This document shows positions 25,080-35,278 of a DNA stretch of 64,000 nt, one piece after another. The notes below the pieces were generated by a model. That model did no database searches. It worked only from the letters and a program-made list of their open reading frames with translations, and had not been told where the DNA came from. The translations under genes and the position numbers were made by a program. Positions within the stretch are counted from its first letter, which is position 1; each line of letters opens with the position of its first letter. The DNA is taken from contig NZ_JAHRID010000001.1 in NCBI RefSeq assembly GCF_019100565.1, positions 558,001-622,000 of the forward strand, given 5' to 3'. Source of the stretch: Arsukibacterium indicum. GTDB taxonomy: Bacteria > Pseudomonadota > Gammaproteobacteria > Enterobacterales > Alteromonadaceae.

Positions 25080-26535
25080 CAGGCCGGTATACTGATACAT
25101 TAGTATAGCCCTGCTCATGCAACAGCACAGCCTGTAAACGGCTCATCACGCCTTTGCTGCAGTAGCAGTAATAATGCTGGTCGGGATCGAGCGTTGCAAA
25201 CTGACTGGCCAGCCGGAAAAACGGTAACTCAATAACCGGCAATCCATTTTCAGTAAACGGTGACTGTTCAGTTTCTTCCGGGCTGCGGATATCCAGAATC
25301 ACCGCATTTTCGGCCAAATCGCTGCGCTGAGTTACCACATGCGCTTCCTGCTCTGCCTGATAATCAATGGTACGGATATCCAGTACTTTTGCCGCGCTGA
25401 TCACCTGATCCAACAACGACATATCCAACTTATGCTCGTTTTGCTCAACATCACTCAGCACAGCATTAACGGTTGGCTTTTTCGAAATAACACCACAATA
25501 CTCTGGCATGCTTTTCGCCAGCTCTTCTACCCCGATCTGACGGGCAATATCAATTATATCCTGTTTATCATGATAGATAAGCGGTCTGAGTACTAAGTCA
25601 GGGGTTACCCGGTCAATAACAGCCAGGTTAGCAATAGTCTGGCTTGATACCTGGCCGATACTCTCGCCCGTTACTACCGCCTTAATACCCAGGTTGTGCG
25701 CCACCTGACTCGCCGCGCGCAGCATCATTCGTTTCAGAATTACGCCCATTACGCCATTATCTACCTGCTCCAGAATATTGTTGACTAACGGAGCAAAGTC
25801 GACACTGACAAATTTTACCCGATGTGACAGGCTGTATTTTTGCCAGAGATAAAATGCCATCTCGCGCACACCGGCTTCATGGGCAGCACCGCCCAGATTA
25901 AAGAACAGGTAGTGAGTACGCAGACCTTTGCGAATCATCAGATAACTGGCAACTGCCGAGTCATAACCACCAGAAATAAGTGACAGCACATCTGACTGCG
26001 ACGGCAACGGGAAGCCGCCCATGCCACGAAAACTCTCGCTTAACAACAACAATTTGTCCTGTTTAATTTCCAGCTTAATAACCATATCAGGTTGCTTGAG
26101 TTGTACTGTAGCCGACGCAACTTGCTGATTCAGGCCGCCACCAATATAGCGCTCTGCTTCAATAGAACTAAAGCTGTGGGTACCCTGCCGTCTGACCCGC
26201 ACACAAAACGTTTTGTTGACAAGCTGAGCTTGATAAACGGCCAGAACCTGCAAATAAATATCGTGTAAGTCGGCAAAGTCTGACGTGCGCATTTCTGAGA
26301 ATGTTACAATTCCTGGTATACAGGTTAAGCGTTCAATCATTTTACTGCGGGTAGCTGGCGTATTGATAACACTGCTGACAGTCAGATGATCAAACCGGTT
26401 TGTGATCACAACATCCGGATCAACCTGCGCCAGAATAGTTTTCAGGTTCCGTTCCAGCAATTTCGTCTGGCGTTTACGAACTGACTTACTTTTAATTGAT
26501 ATTTCAGGGTGCAGTTTAATAATAAATTCAAGCAT
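25072..26535 (-). CDS. thiI: tRNA 4-thiouridine synthase / sulfurtransferase ThiI
   Basis: The start at 26535 (MLEFIIKLHPEISIKSKSVR) mirrors the E. coli N-terminus and gives 487 residues. Domains: ferredoxin-like, THUMP, a PP-loop ATPase (LISGGYDSAVASYLMIRKG, about residue 180) and a C-terminal rhodanese domain with the persulfide cysteine in YCYCSKGVMSRLQA. The rhodanese extension means it can serve thiazole synthesis as well as tRNA U8 thiolation, as in enterobacteria. Single gene. Confidence 0.96.
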   Translation of the reverse strand: MLEFIIKLHPEISIKSKSVRKRQTKLLERNLKTILAQVDPDVVITNRFDHLTVSSVINTPATRSKMIERLTCIPGIVTFSEMRTSDFADLHDIYLQVLAVYQAQLVNKTFCVRVRRQGTHSFSSIEAERYIGGGLNQQVASATVQLKQPDMVIKLEIKQDKLLLLSESFRGMGGFPLPSQSDVLSLISGGYDSAVASYLMIRKGLRTHYLFFNLGGAAHEAGVREMAFYLWQKYSLSHRVKFVSVDFAPLVNNILEQVDNGVMGVILKRMMLRAASQVAHNLGIKAVVTGESIGQVSSQTIANLAVIDRVTPDLVLRPLIYHDKQDIIDIARQIGVEELAKSMPEYCGVISKKPTVNAVLSDVEQNEHKLDMSLLDQVISAAKVLDIRTIDYQAEQEAHVVTQRSDLAENAVILDIRSPEETEQSPFTENGLPVIELPFFRLASQFATLDPDQHYYCYCSKGVMSRLQAVLLHEQGYTNVSVYRPVS

Positions 26536-26687
26536 AACATTCAAACTTGGCAGTAACAGCGCTAAAAAGTGGCGCGGATTATAGCGCAAAGCCAGAGGAA
26601 CACCTAACATCGTGCTCTACTCTGGCTTAACTCTGGCTTTATTTACTCTCCCGAACTTACCTGATACACAGGATGAGCCCTGCCCCA

Positions 26688-27644
26688 CTAATTGGCCGCA
26701 GGTTCAAAGCTTATCGGTTCAGACTCTTTCGCTTTACCCTGCATTATTGAAATTTCAACCCGACGGTTACGCCGGCGATTTGCTTCAGAGTCGTTTTCAA
26801 CCAATGGTCTGGTGTCGGCATGCCCCATTACGACCACCCGCTGACGATCAAACTCTGGTGCCCGGATAAGCTCAGTGGCCACTGACACTGCCCGTTTTGC
26901 CGATAATTCCCAGTTATTACTGTGCAACTCGTCCGACACCTGGATATCATCGGTGTGGCCGCTTACCGTTATTTCGCCGGGGACATCATTCAACAGAGTT
27001 CCAATTTGCTGGATGATAGGCCGGAACCTTGGCTGTAAAAACGATGAACCGGACGGAAAGGAGCCGTTCTCCCGGATCCGGATAATAATTTGCTGGCCGA
27101 GTGACTCCAGCTCAATGGCACCGTCGACAATTTGTTGTTCTAGTTGCTCAGCCAGTTTTTTAACCATTTCATTGGTTTGTTCCTGCATTTCCTGAGCTGC
27201 GGCTTCGGCTGCCGCTGCTTCCGCATCAGCGGTTTCTTCTGCATTGGCGGCAGACTGGCCACCCGTCATGTCATCACGTTGCTCCTGGCGCCCCCCGGCG
27301 GAGTCTTCTTCACCTGCCTGAAACTCAATGACTTGCTGGGTAATTTCCATCGTTTGTTGTTGCAGCGTTTCAATAGGTGTCGGATCAGGCCGACCAGGCC
27401 GGAACTCCATCGCAATAACGCTGGTGCCTTTAGGGATGTCTTCCACTTCAATTTTGTTCTGTACACCAAAAGCAAACTTCATTGAACCGGCTATTTGCTT
27501 AAATTTCAGCACGTCCATCTCAGAAAACGCCAGCAACAGAACAAAGAAGCACATTAACAATGCCATCAAATCAGCAAAGGTTCCCATATACTGCGGTAGC
27601 CCGGGTGGCGGGCATTTACATTCCTGCTCTTCCTGATCGCTCAT
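26688..27644 (-). CDS. pomB: Flagellar stator protein PomB (MotB family, sodium type)
   Basis: A 318-residue stator subunit. The CKCPPPGLP start, the single helix with ion-binding D25 in GTFADLMALLMCFFVLLLA, and the stretch after it closely follow Vibrio PomB as I remember it. An alanine/glutamate-rich linker (residues 120-160) leads to an OmpA-like peptidoglycan-binding domain (VSGHTDDIQVSDELHSNNWE). It anchors the stator to the cell wall. The ATG overlaps the pomA stop by 4 bases. Confidence 0.95.
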   Translation of the reverse strand: MSDQEEQECKCPPPGLPQYMGTFADLMALLMCFFVLLLAFSEMDVLKFKQIAGSMKFAFGVQNKIEVEDIPKGTSVIAMEFRPGRPDPTPIETLQQQTMEITQQVIEFQAGEEDSAGGRQEQRDDMTGGQSAANAEETADAEAAAAEAAAQEMQEQTNEMVKKLAEQLEQQIVDGAIELESLGQQIIIRIRENGSFPSGSSFLQPRFRPIIQQIGTLLNDVPGEITVSGHTDDIQVSDELHSNNWELSAKRAVSVATELIRAPEFDRQRVVVMGHADTRPLVENDSEANRRRNRRVEISIMQGKAKESEPISFEPAAN

Positions 27645-28414
27645 GCCGGCTCTCCGGCTGCGACCTCGCGTTTACCCTGCGCCAGGTAATTGCGTAAGAT
27701 GCCTTCAATAACTTTCGGGTTCTGGCCGTCCTGAATGCCCAAAATTGCGTCCAGGATTAATTGATTATTCTGCTTCTCCTGTTGATTACGAATGGCCAGT
27801 TTATCTGCCAGCGGTATCGCAATAACGTTTGCAATAAAGGCGCCATATAAGGTTGTTAACAAAGCCACGGCCATTGCCGGCCCAATCGCCTTTGGGTCAT
27901 CCATATTAGATAACATCGCGACCAGGCCGATAAGGGTACCAATCATGCCCATTGCCGGCGCAACATCACCTAAGCTTCGGAAGATAGCAATTGCCGTTTC
28001 ATGCCGTTTTTCCGTCAGGCTGATGTCTTTCAGTAAAGTTGCTCTCACCACATCAGCATCGTGACCATCCACCAGCATATTAACGCCCTTTTGCATAAAG
28101 GCATTGGGAATGTCTGCTTCTTCCAGCGCTAAAAATCCGCCTTTACGGGCAGAGTCACCGAGTTGAACAGCTTTCTCGATCAGCTCTTCCGGCGCTTCAA
28201 TTTTAAACATAAAGGCTTTTGCGGCCGCTTTGCCTGCGCCGAGAAACTGGCCCATGGTAAATTTGGCGATAACCACGAAAATTGAACCACCTACCACGAT
28301 TAGCACTGACACTAAATCAGCAAACATTGCCGGGTCGCCGCTACTGCCAATAATCATCGCCATGACGACAAAACCTATAGCGCCAATCATGCCAACCAGG
28401 GTTGCTATATCCAC
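27641..28414 (-). CDS. pomA: Flagellar stator protein PomA (MotA family, sodium type)
   Basis: A 257-residue four-helix membrane protein. Helices 1-2 are near residues 4-50; a cytoplasmic loop of about 100 residues carries the charged residues that contact FliG; helices 3-4 include GDVAPAMGMIGTLIGLVAMLSNM and GPAMAVALLTTLYGAFIANVI. With PomB it forms the 5:2 ion channel that drives the motor. A GGAG ribosome-binding site precedes the ATG, and a sigma-28-type promoter lies about 65 bases upstream. Confidence 0.95.
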   Translation of the reverse strand: MDIATLVGMIGAIGFVVMAMIIGSSGDPAMFADLVSVLIVVGGSIFVVIAKFTMGQFLGAGKAAAKAFMFKIEAPEELIEKAVQLGDSARKGGFLALEEADIPNAFMQKGVNMLVDGHDADVVRATLLKDISLTEKRHETAIAIFRSLGDVAPAMGMIGTLIGLVAMLSNMDDPKAIGPAMAVALLTTLYGAFIANVIAIPLADKLAIRNQQEKQNNQLILDAILGIQDGQNPKVIEGILRNYLAQGKREVAAGEPA

Positions 28415-28478
28415 CGTTTACTCCTTAATACAGACCCCAAGCGGGAATTTTGATATTTTTATATTAACTTATAGTCGG

Positions 28479-28505
28479 TTATCGACAAAACTTCGTAAAG
28501 ATTGA
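28479..28505 (-). promoter_or_regulatory. Sigma-28 (FliA) promoter of pomAB
   Basis: Minus strand TCAATCTT (28498-28505), 11 bases, GTCGATAA (28479-28486). The -10 block matches the FliA consensus GCCGATAA in 7 of 8 positions, the -35 block matches TAAAGTTT in 5 of 8, and the spacing is exact. It lies 65 bases before the pomA ATG. Confidence 0.7.
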
Positions 28506-28611
28506 GCACTGAATTACAGAAAAGAAGTAATTTAGGCTTTCACTTATTCGTTATGATTGACCATAATAGCCTGCTAGGGTAACGTTGCGCACAGTTTTTT
28601 TGGGGATAATT

Positions 28612-28857
28612 ATGAGTAAGAAGAAAGCCGATCTGAGTCAGTTTGAGCAGGCGATGGCAGAACTCGAAAATATCGTGCAGCAATTAGAGCAAGGCGACTT
28701 ATCGCTCGATGCCTCGTTAACCCAGTTTGAACGCGGGATCAGTCTGGTAAAACAAAGTCAGCAACAACTGCAAAGCGCTGAACAGAAAGTCCAGTTACTG
28801 TTACAGCAACAACAGCAGGAAAGTCTGCAAGCATTTACACCACCGCCAGGAGAGTAA
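28612..28857 (+). CDS. xseB: Exodeoxyribonuclease VII small subunit
   Basis: The start at 28612 (MSKKKADLSQFEQAM) has a GGGGAT site upstream and gives 81 residues, matching E. coli XseB (80). The sequence is a helical hairpin (MAELENIVQQLEQGDLSLDA..) typical of the subunit that coats XseA. The C-terminus is unusually glutamine-rich. It heads an xseB-ispA-dxs operon, the same order as in E. coli. Confidence 0.95.
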   Translation: MSKKKADLSQFEQAMAELENIVQQLEQGDLSLDASLTQFERGISLVKQSQQQLQSAEQKVQLLLQQQQQESLQAFTPPPGE

Positions 28858-28858
28858 C

Positions 28859-29743
28859 TTGGCTCCAGAAAGTCTGACGTTGTATCAACAACGGATTGAA
28901 CAACAATTACAACTGACAATGGCTGCCCAGCCACAATCTGCAAAGCGGTTGCACCAGGCAATGTCATATAGCCTGACAAACGGTGGTAAGCGGATCAGGC
29001 CATTTTTGGTCTACGCCTGTGGTACTATGCTTGGTGCATCATTGACCAATCTGGACAGTGCAGCATGCGCCCTGGAATGTGTGCACAGTTATTCACTTAT
29101 CCATGACGATTTACCGGCCATGGATAACGACGATCTTCGCCGCGGCAAGCCCACTTGCCATAAAGCGTTTGATGAAGCCACAGCAATTCTGGCCGGTGAT
29201 GCACTGCAAGCGCTGGCGTTCGATATACTAGCCCACGCCGACGGCGATTTAAGCCCACAGCGAAAGCTGAAAAGGCTAGCCATTCTGGCAAACGCAAGCG
29301 GCGTAGCGGGTATGTGTGCCGGTCAGGCAATCGATTTAGCCCAGACCAATCAGCACACCGATTTAGCCACACTGGAGCAGATGCATCGCCTGAAAACAGG
29401 GGCGTTAATTGAATGTGCCGTACAACTTGCTTATTACAGCAGTGAACTCAACAGCCCTGAGACACTGGATACCCTGACCCGTTTTGCCAGTGCCCTGGGT
29501 CTGGCTTTTCAGGTGCAGGACGACATTCTTGATATCGAAAGTGATACCATGGTGCTGGGTAAACCTCAGGGCTCTGATTGTAAAGCGAACAAACTGACCT
29601 ACCCGGCATTATTGGGGCTGGAACAAGCGAAGGCTAAAGCGCAACAGCTTTATCAGGATGCATTGGCAGCACTGGACTGTTTGTCCTACGATACCAATGA
29701 GTTAAAAGCCTTTGCTCAATACATTGTCGCCCGCAAGTTTTAA
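28859..29743 (+). CDS. ispA: (2E,6E)-farnesyl diphosphate synthase
   Basis: A 294-residue short-chain prenyl transferase starting with TTG one base after the xseB stop, behind an AGGAG site. The first aspartate-rich motif is [19 protein letters not shown] and the second [12 protein letters not shown]. It condenses IPP with DMAPP and GPP to make FPP for quinones and undecaprenyl phosphate. It is translationally linked to xseB and followed closely by dxs. Confidence 0.95.
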   Translation: MAPESLTLYQQRIEQQLQLTMAAQPQSAKRLHQAMSYSLTNGGKRIRPFLVYACGTMLGASLTNLDSAACALECVHSYSLIHDDLPAMDNDDLRRGKPTCHKAFDEATAILAGDALQALAFDILAHADGDLSPQRKLKRLAILANASGVAGMCAGQAIDLAQTNQHTDLATLEQMHRLKTGALIECAVQLAYYSSELNSPETLDTLTRFASALGLAFQVQDDILDIESDTMVLGKPQGSDCKANKLTYPALLGLEQAKAKAQQLYQDALAALDCLSYDTNELKAFAQYIVARKF

Positions 29744-29757
29744 TAAAGGCATTGAAG

Positions 29758-31623
29758 ATGGCATTAGATATGACCGATTTCCCGCTGTTAGCCGCAGCCG
29801 ATGTGCCTGAGCAACTGCGTAAGTTACCTCAGGATAAATTACCTGCTCTGAGTGCTGAGCTGCGACGTTTTCTGTTAAAAACAGTAAGTCAGAGTAGCGG
29901 ACACTTCGCTTCTGGTCTGGGCACTGTTGAACTGACAGTGGCTTTACATTACGTCTATAACACGCCGTTTGACCGTCTAATATGGGATGTCGGCCACCAG
30001 GCTTATCCGCATAAAATTTTAACCGGCCGGCGCGAGCAAATGCACAGTATTCGCCAGAAAGACGGGTTACATCCTTTTCCCTGCCGGGAAGAAAGTGAAT
30101 ACGATACGCTGACAGTGGGCCATTCCAGCACGTCAATCAGCGCAGCACTGGGTATGGCTATTGCTGCCAGCCAGGCTAAATCAAAACGTAAAGTGGTGGC
30201 GGTGATTGGCGATGGCGCTATTACCGCTGGCATGGCATTTGAAGCCCTGAACCATGCCGGAGAAGTGCGGCCTGATATGCTGGTTATTCTTAATGACAAC
30301 GAAATGTCAATTTCAGAAAATGTCGGCGCGCTAAACCAGTATTTTGCGAGGATTTTATCTGGCAGTTTTTATACCAGCCTGCGCGAAGGCGGTAAGAAGA
30401 TTCTGCAAGGCGTACCGCCTCTGCATGAATTGGCCAGCCGTGCCGAAGAACATTTTAAAGGAATGGTAACGCCAGGCACTTTTTTTGAAGAATTGGGTTT
30501 TAATTATATTGGCCCTATTGATGGCCATGATGTGATTACCCTGGCAGATACTATTCGCAATATGCGTAATTTGAAGGGCCCGCAGCTACTGCATATCGTT
30601 ACAAAAAAGGGTAAAGGCTATGCACCGGCTGAAGCAGATCCGATTGGCTACCATGCTGTGGCAAAGTTTGACCCGGATGCCAGCAGTCAGCCAGTAAAAA
30701 AAGCGGGCAAACCGACGTTTTCCAATATATTTGGTAACTGGTTGTGTGACATGGCGGCAACTGACGAGCGCCTGCAGGGTATTACTCCGGCCATGCGCGA
30801 AGGCTCTGATCTGGTGGCTTTTTCCAAGCGTTTCCCCAAGCGGTATTTTGATGTTGCCATTGCAGAGCAACATGCGGTTACCCTGGCTGCCGGTATGGCT
30901 ATTGAAGGCTTGAAACCTGTAGTCGCTATCTATTCCAGCTTCTTGCAACGCGGCTATGATCAATTAATCCATGATGTGGCCCTGCAAAACCTCGACGTAT
31001 TGTTTGCTATCGATCGCGCCGGTATTGTCGGTGCTGATGGCCCCACCCACCAGGGTGCTTTTGATATCAGTTTTATGCGCTGTATACCGAATATGCTGCT
31101 GATGGTGCCGTCGGACGAAAATGAATGCCGGCAAATGTTATATACTGGCTATCAACATGCCGGACCGGCTGCAGTTCGCTATCCGCGTGGTGTCGGAACG
31201 GGTGTTGCAGCAGAGCAACAAATGCAGCTGTTACCACTGGGTAAGGCGAGAGTAGTCCGGCAGGGTAACAAGTTAGCCATTCTGGCCTTTGGTCCGTTAC
31301 TGAATCAATGTTTGCAGGTGGCAACTGAGCTTAATGCCACGCTGGTTGACATGCGTTTTATAAAACCACTGGATGAAACGCTGCTGCAACAGCTACTTAG
31401 CGAGCATAGCCATTTTGTGACAGTGGAAGACAACGCACTGATTGGCGGGGCCGGTTCAGCCGTTAATGACTATCTGCTACAGCAGGGCCACACCGTCAAA
31501 GTACTGAACCTGGGTTTACCTGATCAGTTTATTAAACATGGCAGCCAGCAGGAAATCTATGCCGAACTGGCGCTGGACAGTGCTGGCATCAGCCGGCAGA
31601 TAACAACCTTTGTAAACCGCTAA
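29758..31623 (+). CDS. dxs: 1-deoxy-D-xylulose-5-phosphate synthase
   Basis: The ATG at 29758 has an AAGG site 8 bases upstream, giving 621 residues (E. coli 620). Thiamine-diphosphate binding motif [20 protein letters not shown] and the transketolase central block [17 protein letters not shown] are present, with the [15 protein letters not shown] catalytic segment. It condenses pyruvate and glyceraldehyde-3-phosphate, the entry step of the MEP isoprenoid pathway that feeds ispA upstream. Confidence 0.97.
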   Translation: MALDMTDFPLLAAADVPEQLRKLPQDKLPALSAELRRFLLKTVSQSSGHFASGLGTVELTVALHYVYNTPFDRLIWDVGHQAYPHKILTGRREQMHSIRQKDGLHPFPCREESEYDTLTVGHSSTSISAALGMAIAASQAKSKRKVVAVIGDGAITAGMAFEALNHAGEVRPDMLVILNDNEMSISENVGALNQYFARILSGSFYTSLREGGKKILQGVPPLHELASRAEEHFKGMVTPGTFFEELGFNYIGPIDGHDVITLADTIRNMRNLKGPQLLHIVTKKGKGYAPAEADPIGYHAVAKFDPDASSQPVKKAGKPTFSNIFGNWLCDMAATDERLQGITPAMREGSDLVAFSKRFPKRYFDVAIAEQHAVTLAAGMAIEGLKPVVAIYSSFLQRGYDQLIHDVALQNLDVLFAIDRAGIVGADGPTHQGAFDISFMRCIPNMLLMVPSDENECRQMLYTGYQHAGPAAVRYPRGVGTGVAAEQQMQLLPLGKARVVRQGNKLAILAFGPLLNQCLQVATELNATLVDMRFIKPLDETLLQQLLSEHSHFVTVEDNALIGGAGSAVNDYLLQQGHTVKVLNLGLPDQFIKHGSQQEIYAELALDSAGISRQITTFVNR

Positions 31624-31642
31624 GCGGACTCAGCCGGATACT

Positions 31643-31670
31643 CAGCCAGGTTTATTACAGTGCCTGGCTG
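31643..31670. terminator. Hairpin between convergent dxs and the propeller sensor
   Basis: CAGCCAGG (31643-31650) pairs with CCTGGCTG (31663-31670) across a 12-nt loop. It overlaps the last codons of the minus-strand gene. No strong T-run follows on the plus strand, so function as a terminator is tentative. Confidence 0.45.
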
Positions 31671-34600
31671 TCGCCCTGCTCAAACCATACCAACCCTTCT
31701 GCCAACAGCTTTTCAATTTGTGCTTCAATATGCGCTGAATCCTCAAATTCAAAGGCGTCCAGCTGCGAGTCAAATGCCAGGGTGGCTACCGCATTTTTAC
31801 CACTATGCTTAACATGATATAGCGCCAGTTCGGCCAACTGCAGCGATACTTCCCAGTTAATTAACTGTCCACCGAGCAGCGGTAACGGATAGTGAGCATA
31901 ACCGATTGAACATGTCAGCCGGACGGTTTGGCCATCAGGGAGGTTAAAAGCCGCTTTCGCAATCTGCTCGTTCAGCCGGTAGCTGAACTGACTTACCAGA
32001 TCGAGCTGAATATCGCGCAGTACCAGCACGAAAGCGGCGCCGCTAAAGCGCACAACGTAGTCAGAACCACGGGTTTCCCGAATTAACAAACCACTGACTT
32101 GCTGAATAAGGCTGTCGCCTGCGCTGTTACCGTACTGGTCATTAATTTGCTTAAAGTTATCCAAATCTACGTGCAGCAGCGCCAGACATTTACCCTGATC
32201 CTGCATCGACTCACGGTTTCGCTGAAAGTGCTCAATGTCTTTCGGCAACTGTTCAAACATAAAGCGCCGGTTACGAAGTCCCGTCAGGTTATCTTTATGC
32301 GTTAACTGGCTAAGCTGTTCATTCAGTTCATTTAATCTGACATTGCTGTTTTCCAGCTCTTGGGTACGCTGTTTTACAAGTCGCTCCAGCTCCTGCTGTT
32401 TGTGCAAGGTGTTGCGCCTGACCAGCCACATGACACCATATAAGCAACATAACAGCAGTAACAACCACAACGAGCGGTATAGCAGGGTTTCATCAAATCG
32501 CTCGGGCACAACTAATAATAAGCTGGTTTCGGTGGCTGATTGCCAGCTGTGGCCACTCAGACGCACCTGCAGCTTAAATACAAAGTTACCTGGTGGCAGA
32601 TTGGTATAAACAGCTTCCCGCCGCTGTTCTACCTCATGCCAGCGACTGTCGAAGCCTTCCAGCCGGTAACGGAATTGCAAGGCGTCAGGTTTAATAAACT
32701 CCAGAGCAGAGTAATGCAAGGTGACATTGCGTTCATTCATTTCCAGAACCAGTCGTTGCTGGCCCTGAGCAAGCTGGTATTGCTGGCTGGTTGTAACCTG
32801 CTTAATTTGCGGCTTTAACACCTGCTCAGACATCTGCTTTAAATTTGCCTGTACGGCGATTAATCCGTTCAGTGTCGGAAACCAGTATTCGTCCTGCCAC
32901 CGCACTATTTTGGCCTGGCCAGCGCCGTTACAACAACGATTAGGACCACTGCCTAACTGCCGGTCAAATGGGGTCAATACTTCATCAATTAAAAACGGCT
33001 GACTGCTGCTGACAGGTAATGTCGCCAGCGCCAGGCGGTAAATCCCTTTGTGGCTGCTAACCCAAACCTGTTGCTGTTTCGCGTCGTAACTGAAACTGAC
33101 CGCTGGTCCATGTGGCATACCATTGCCACTATGCAACTGCAACCATTGCTGATCAGGCCGGCGGATAAAAATACCATCATCAATGGTACTAACCATTACG
33201 CTGCCATCGGGTAACGCAATAAGCGCCAGAATATAGCTGTTGTATAGCGGGGTGCCCACGCCAAGCCGTTGCAGGTTGTCATCTTGATACTGATATAAAC
33301 CGCGGGTAGTACCAACAAACAGCTGTGCTGAAGTTTGCTGCAACGCCGTAATATTTCGGGATTCAAACTGTTCATTTAAATGCGACAACGTTAACTTATT
33401 GTCTGTCGCGTGATACAAACCGCGAACGCCGCCCAGCCAGACTCCACCATCAATGGCAGGTTGTACAACTTTGACGGTGTTTCCCTGTAAACTTGGAAAT
33501 GGCACACTGAGCTGAAGGTTGCGCAGATTATATTGCAATAGGCCGCTGTCGGTACCGAGCCAGAGTAGCCGAGGTTCAGGCCAATGGAAAGCATGTATGG
33601 TTTGATTACCCAACACACTGGCATCGAGCAAGGTGGTAAAGTTGCCAGATGTATCCAGTAATTGTAACGCCGATTGACTGGCAACGATCAGCTGATCGTC
33701 CGGTGTTACACCGACACTACGAACTACCGGGTCTGGCAAACCTTCACTAACCCGGCGGATATTGCCAGCTGCAGCCCGGTAAATACCGTCGCTGTAGCTG
33801 GCCAGCCAGATATTCTGCTGCTGATCTTCATAAATGTCACTGAACCAGGGGGTGGTGCCAAGCTCTGTTGTGGTAACAGTTTGCCAGCTTTGCGGGCGCT
33901 GACGATAAAACAGCTTACGGTATGTAGAAATCCAGCTACCTTGCTGGCTGTCTTTAAAAAGCCGGTAAACCGCGCTATGTTCACCATCTGGCAACTGGCA
34001 CTTCTGAATCACACCTGCAGGGGTTAAATGATAAAAACCAGTTTCGCTGGCAAGATGCAGACCCTGCTCGGTTACTGTTAAGTCATACACCGGGGTCTGG
34101 GCAAGTTCCAGCGGTAACGGATACATTTGCAACTGCTGATGACCATCATTGCTTAGCTGATAAATATGCTCGGCACTGCTGACCCAGATACCTTCGCTCG
34201 CTTTTTCAAGCTGATGGACCTGGCTGCGGACGGCGTCAATCCGACTGATCTTACCGTTTTTTATCCTGAATAAATTATCTGCTGCTACCCAGATTTCGTC
34301 ATCAGTCACTGCTATCAGTGCCGTTACTTCAGCCACTATCGGGTAGCGTTCAAACTTAAGGGTTGCCGGATCAAAGCCGGACAATCCAGCCTTAGTCCCA
34401 ACCCAGATATAGCCACTTTTATCGCGCAGTAGCCTGGTAATACTGTTGCTGGCTAAGTGGCGGGTATTATCAGTAATAAAATGTTCAAACTGCAGGCCAT
34501 CAAAACGGTTCAGGCCATATAGGGTACCAAGCCACAAATAACCAAGGTTATCCTGAACAACAGTTCGGACAGAATTACTGGAGAGGCCATCGTTGCTGGT

Positions 34601-34765
34601 CCAGTGTCTGATATCAAAATCATACACTGACTGCTCTGCTTGCCCGGAGACTTCAGCTGTTGCGGCTTCAGTAATCGCTTTGCTCTTATCCTGAACAACC
34701 TGAGCGCTGAGGGGACTAAACAAACTCAGCAGAAACACAATACCCGGTAATATTACGTTTTTCAT
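31655..34765 (-). CDS. Two-component-propeller sensor with degenerate GGDEF domain
   Basis: From the ATG at 34765 this is a 1036-residue protein: signal peptide, then about 14 beta-propeller Reg_prop repeats in the periplasm (first repeats LSSNSVRTVVQDNLGYLWLG and YIWVGTKAGLSGF), a Y_Y_Y domain (about 670-755), one membrane helix (about 770-790), a coiled coil and a GGDEF domain. The active-site motif that should read GG(D/E)EF is SGAAF at about residue 905, so cyclase activity is very unlikely. The RxxD inhibitory c-di-GMP site (RGSD) stands intact five residues before it. It may be a c-di-GMP-binding or signalling receptor. Convergent with dxs; pgpA is upstream on the same strand. Confidence 0.88.
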   Translation of the reverse strand: MKNVILPGIVFLLSLFSPLSAQVVQDKSKAITEAATAEVSGQAEQSVYDFDIRHWTSNDGLSSNSVRTVVQDNLGYLWLGTLYGLNRFDGLQFEHFITDNTRHLASNSITRLLRDKSGYIWVGTKAGLSGFDPATLKFERYPIVAEVTALIAVTDDEIWVAADNLFRIKNGKISRIDAVRSQVHQLEKASEGIWVSSAEHIYQLSNDGHQQLQMYPLPLELAQTPVYDLTVTEQGLHLASETGFYHLTPAGVIQKCQLPDGEHSAVYRLFKDSQQGSWISTYRKLFYRQRPQSWQTVTTTELGTTPWFSDIYEDQQQNIWLASYSDGIYRAAAGNIRRVSEGLPDPVVRSVGVTPDDQLIVASQSALQLLDTSGNFTTLLDASVLGNQTIHAFHWPEPRLLWLGTDSGLLQYNLRNLQLSVPFPSLQGNTVKVVQPAIDGGVWLGGVRGLYHATDNKLTLSHLNEQFESRNITALQQTSAQLFVGTTRGLYQYQDDNLQRLGVGTPLYNSYILALIALPDGSVMVSTIDDGIFIRRPDQQWLQLHSGNGMPHGPAVSFSYDAKQQQVWVSSHKGIYRLALATLPVSSSQPFLIDEVLTPFDRQLGSGPNRCCNGAGQAKIVRWQDEYWFPTLNGLIAVQANLKQMSEQVLKPQIKQVTTSQQYQLAQGQQRLVLEMNERNVTLHYSALEFIKPDALQFRYRLEGFDSRWHEVEQRREAVYTNLPPGNFVFKLQVRLSGHSWQSATETSLLLVVPERFDETLLYRSLWLLLLLCCLYGVMWLVRRNTLHKQQELERLVKQRTQELENSNVRLNELNEQLSQLTHKDNLTGLRNRRFMFEQLPKDIEHFQRNRESMQDQGKCLALLHVDLDNFKQINDQYGNSAGDSLIQQVSGLLIRETRGSDYVVRFSGAAFVLVLRDIQLDLVSQFSYRLNEQIAKAAFNLPDGQTVRLTCSIGYAHYPLPLLGGQLINWEVSLQLAELALYHVKHSGKNAVATLAFDSQLDAFEFEDSAHIEAQIEKLLAEGLVWFEQGDSQAL

Positions 34766-34798
34766 TCCCTTGTCCTGCGTTCCTTCCCCCGCCAACGG

Positions 34799-35278
34799 CT
34801 AACTCAGCAGCTGATAGTATAAAAGTAGTTGTAATATCAACCAGGCTGGCACGGCAGCCATTAAATCGTCGAGCATAATACCCAGCCCACCATGGATACG
34901 TCTGTCTAACCAGCGTATTGGCCAGGGTTTCAGAATATCAAAAAAGCGGAATAATAAAAAACCAATTAACAGACTTTGCACACTTACCGGCACCAGCAGC
35001 ATGGTTAAGGCATAGCCTATAATTTCATCCCAGACAATTGCACCATGATCGTGCTCGCCAACATCGCGTGCTGTTTTACCACAGATATAAATGCCAAGTA
35101 CGGTTCCAGCAAGCAGAAACACCAGATACCAGACAAGACCCAGCGCAGCCAATGCAATAACAAAGGGGATCGCCACCAGGGTCCCGAAGGTTCCGGGTGC
35201 ACGGGGTGCAAGGCCAGCGCCAAAACCCAGTGCCAGCATATGCTGCCAGCGACTCAACTGAAATTTAGTCTTAGTCAT
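34799..35278 (-). CDS. pgpA: Phosphatidylglycerophosphatase A
   Basis: A 159-residue membrane phosphatase with the family motif GLAPRAPGTFGTL near residue 22 and VWDEIIGY near residue 81, plus a LDDLMAAV segment near the C-terminus. It removes the phosphate from phosphatidylglycerol phosphate. The ATG overlaps the thiL stop by 4 bases. The nusB-thiL-pgpA order is conserved in gammaproteobacteria. Confidence 0.95.
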   Translation of the reverse strand: MTKTKFQLSRWQHMLALGFGAGLAPRAPGTFGTLVAIPFVIALAALGLVWYLVFLLAGTVLGIYICGKTARDVGEHDHGAIVWDEIIGYALTMLLVPVSVQSLLIGFLLFRFFDILKPWPIRWLDRRIHGGLGIMLDDLMAAVPAWLILQLLLYYQLLS

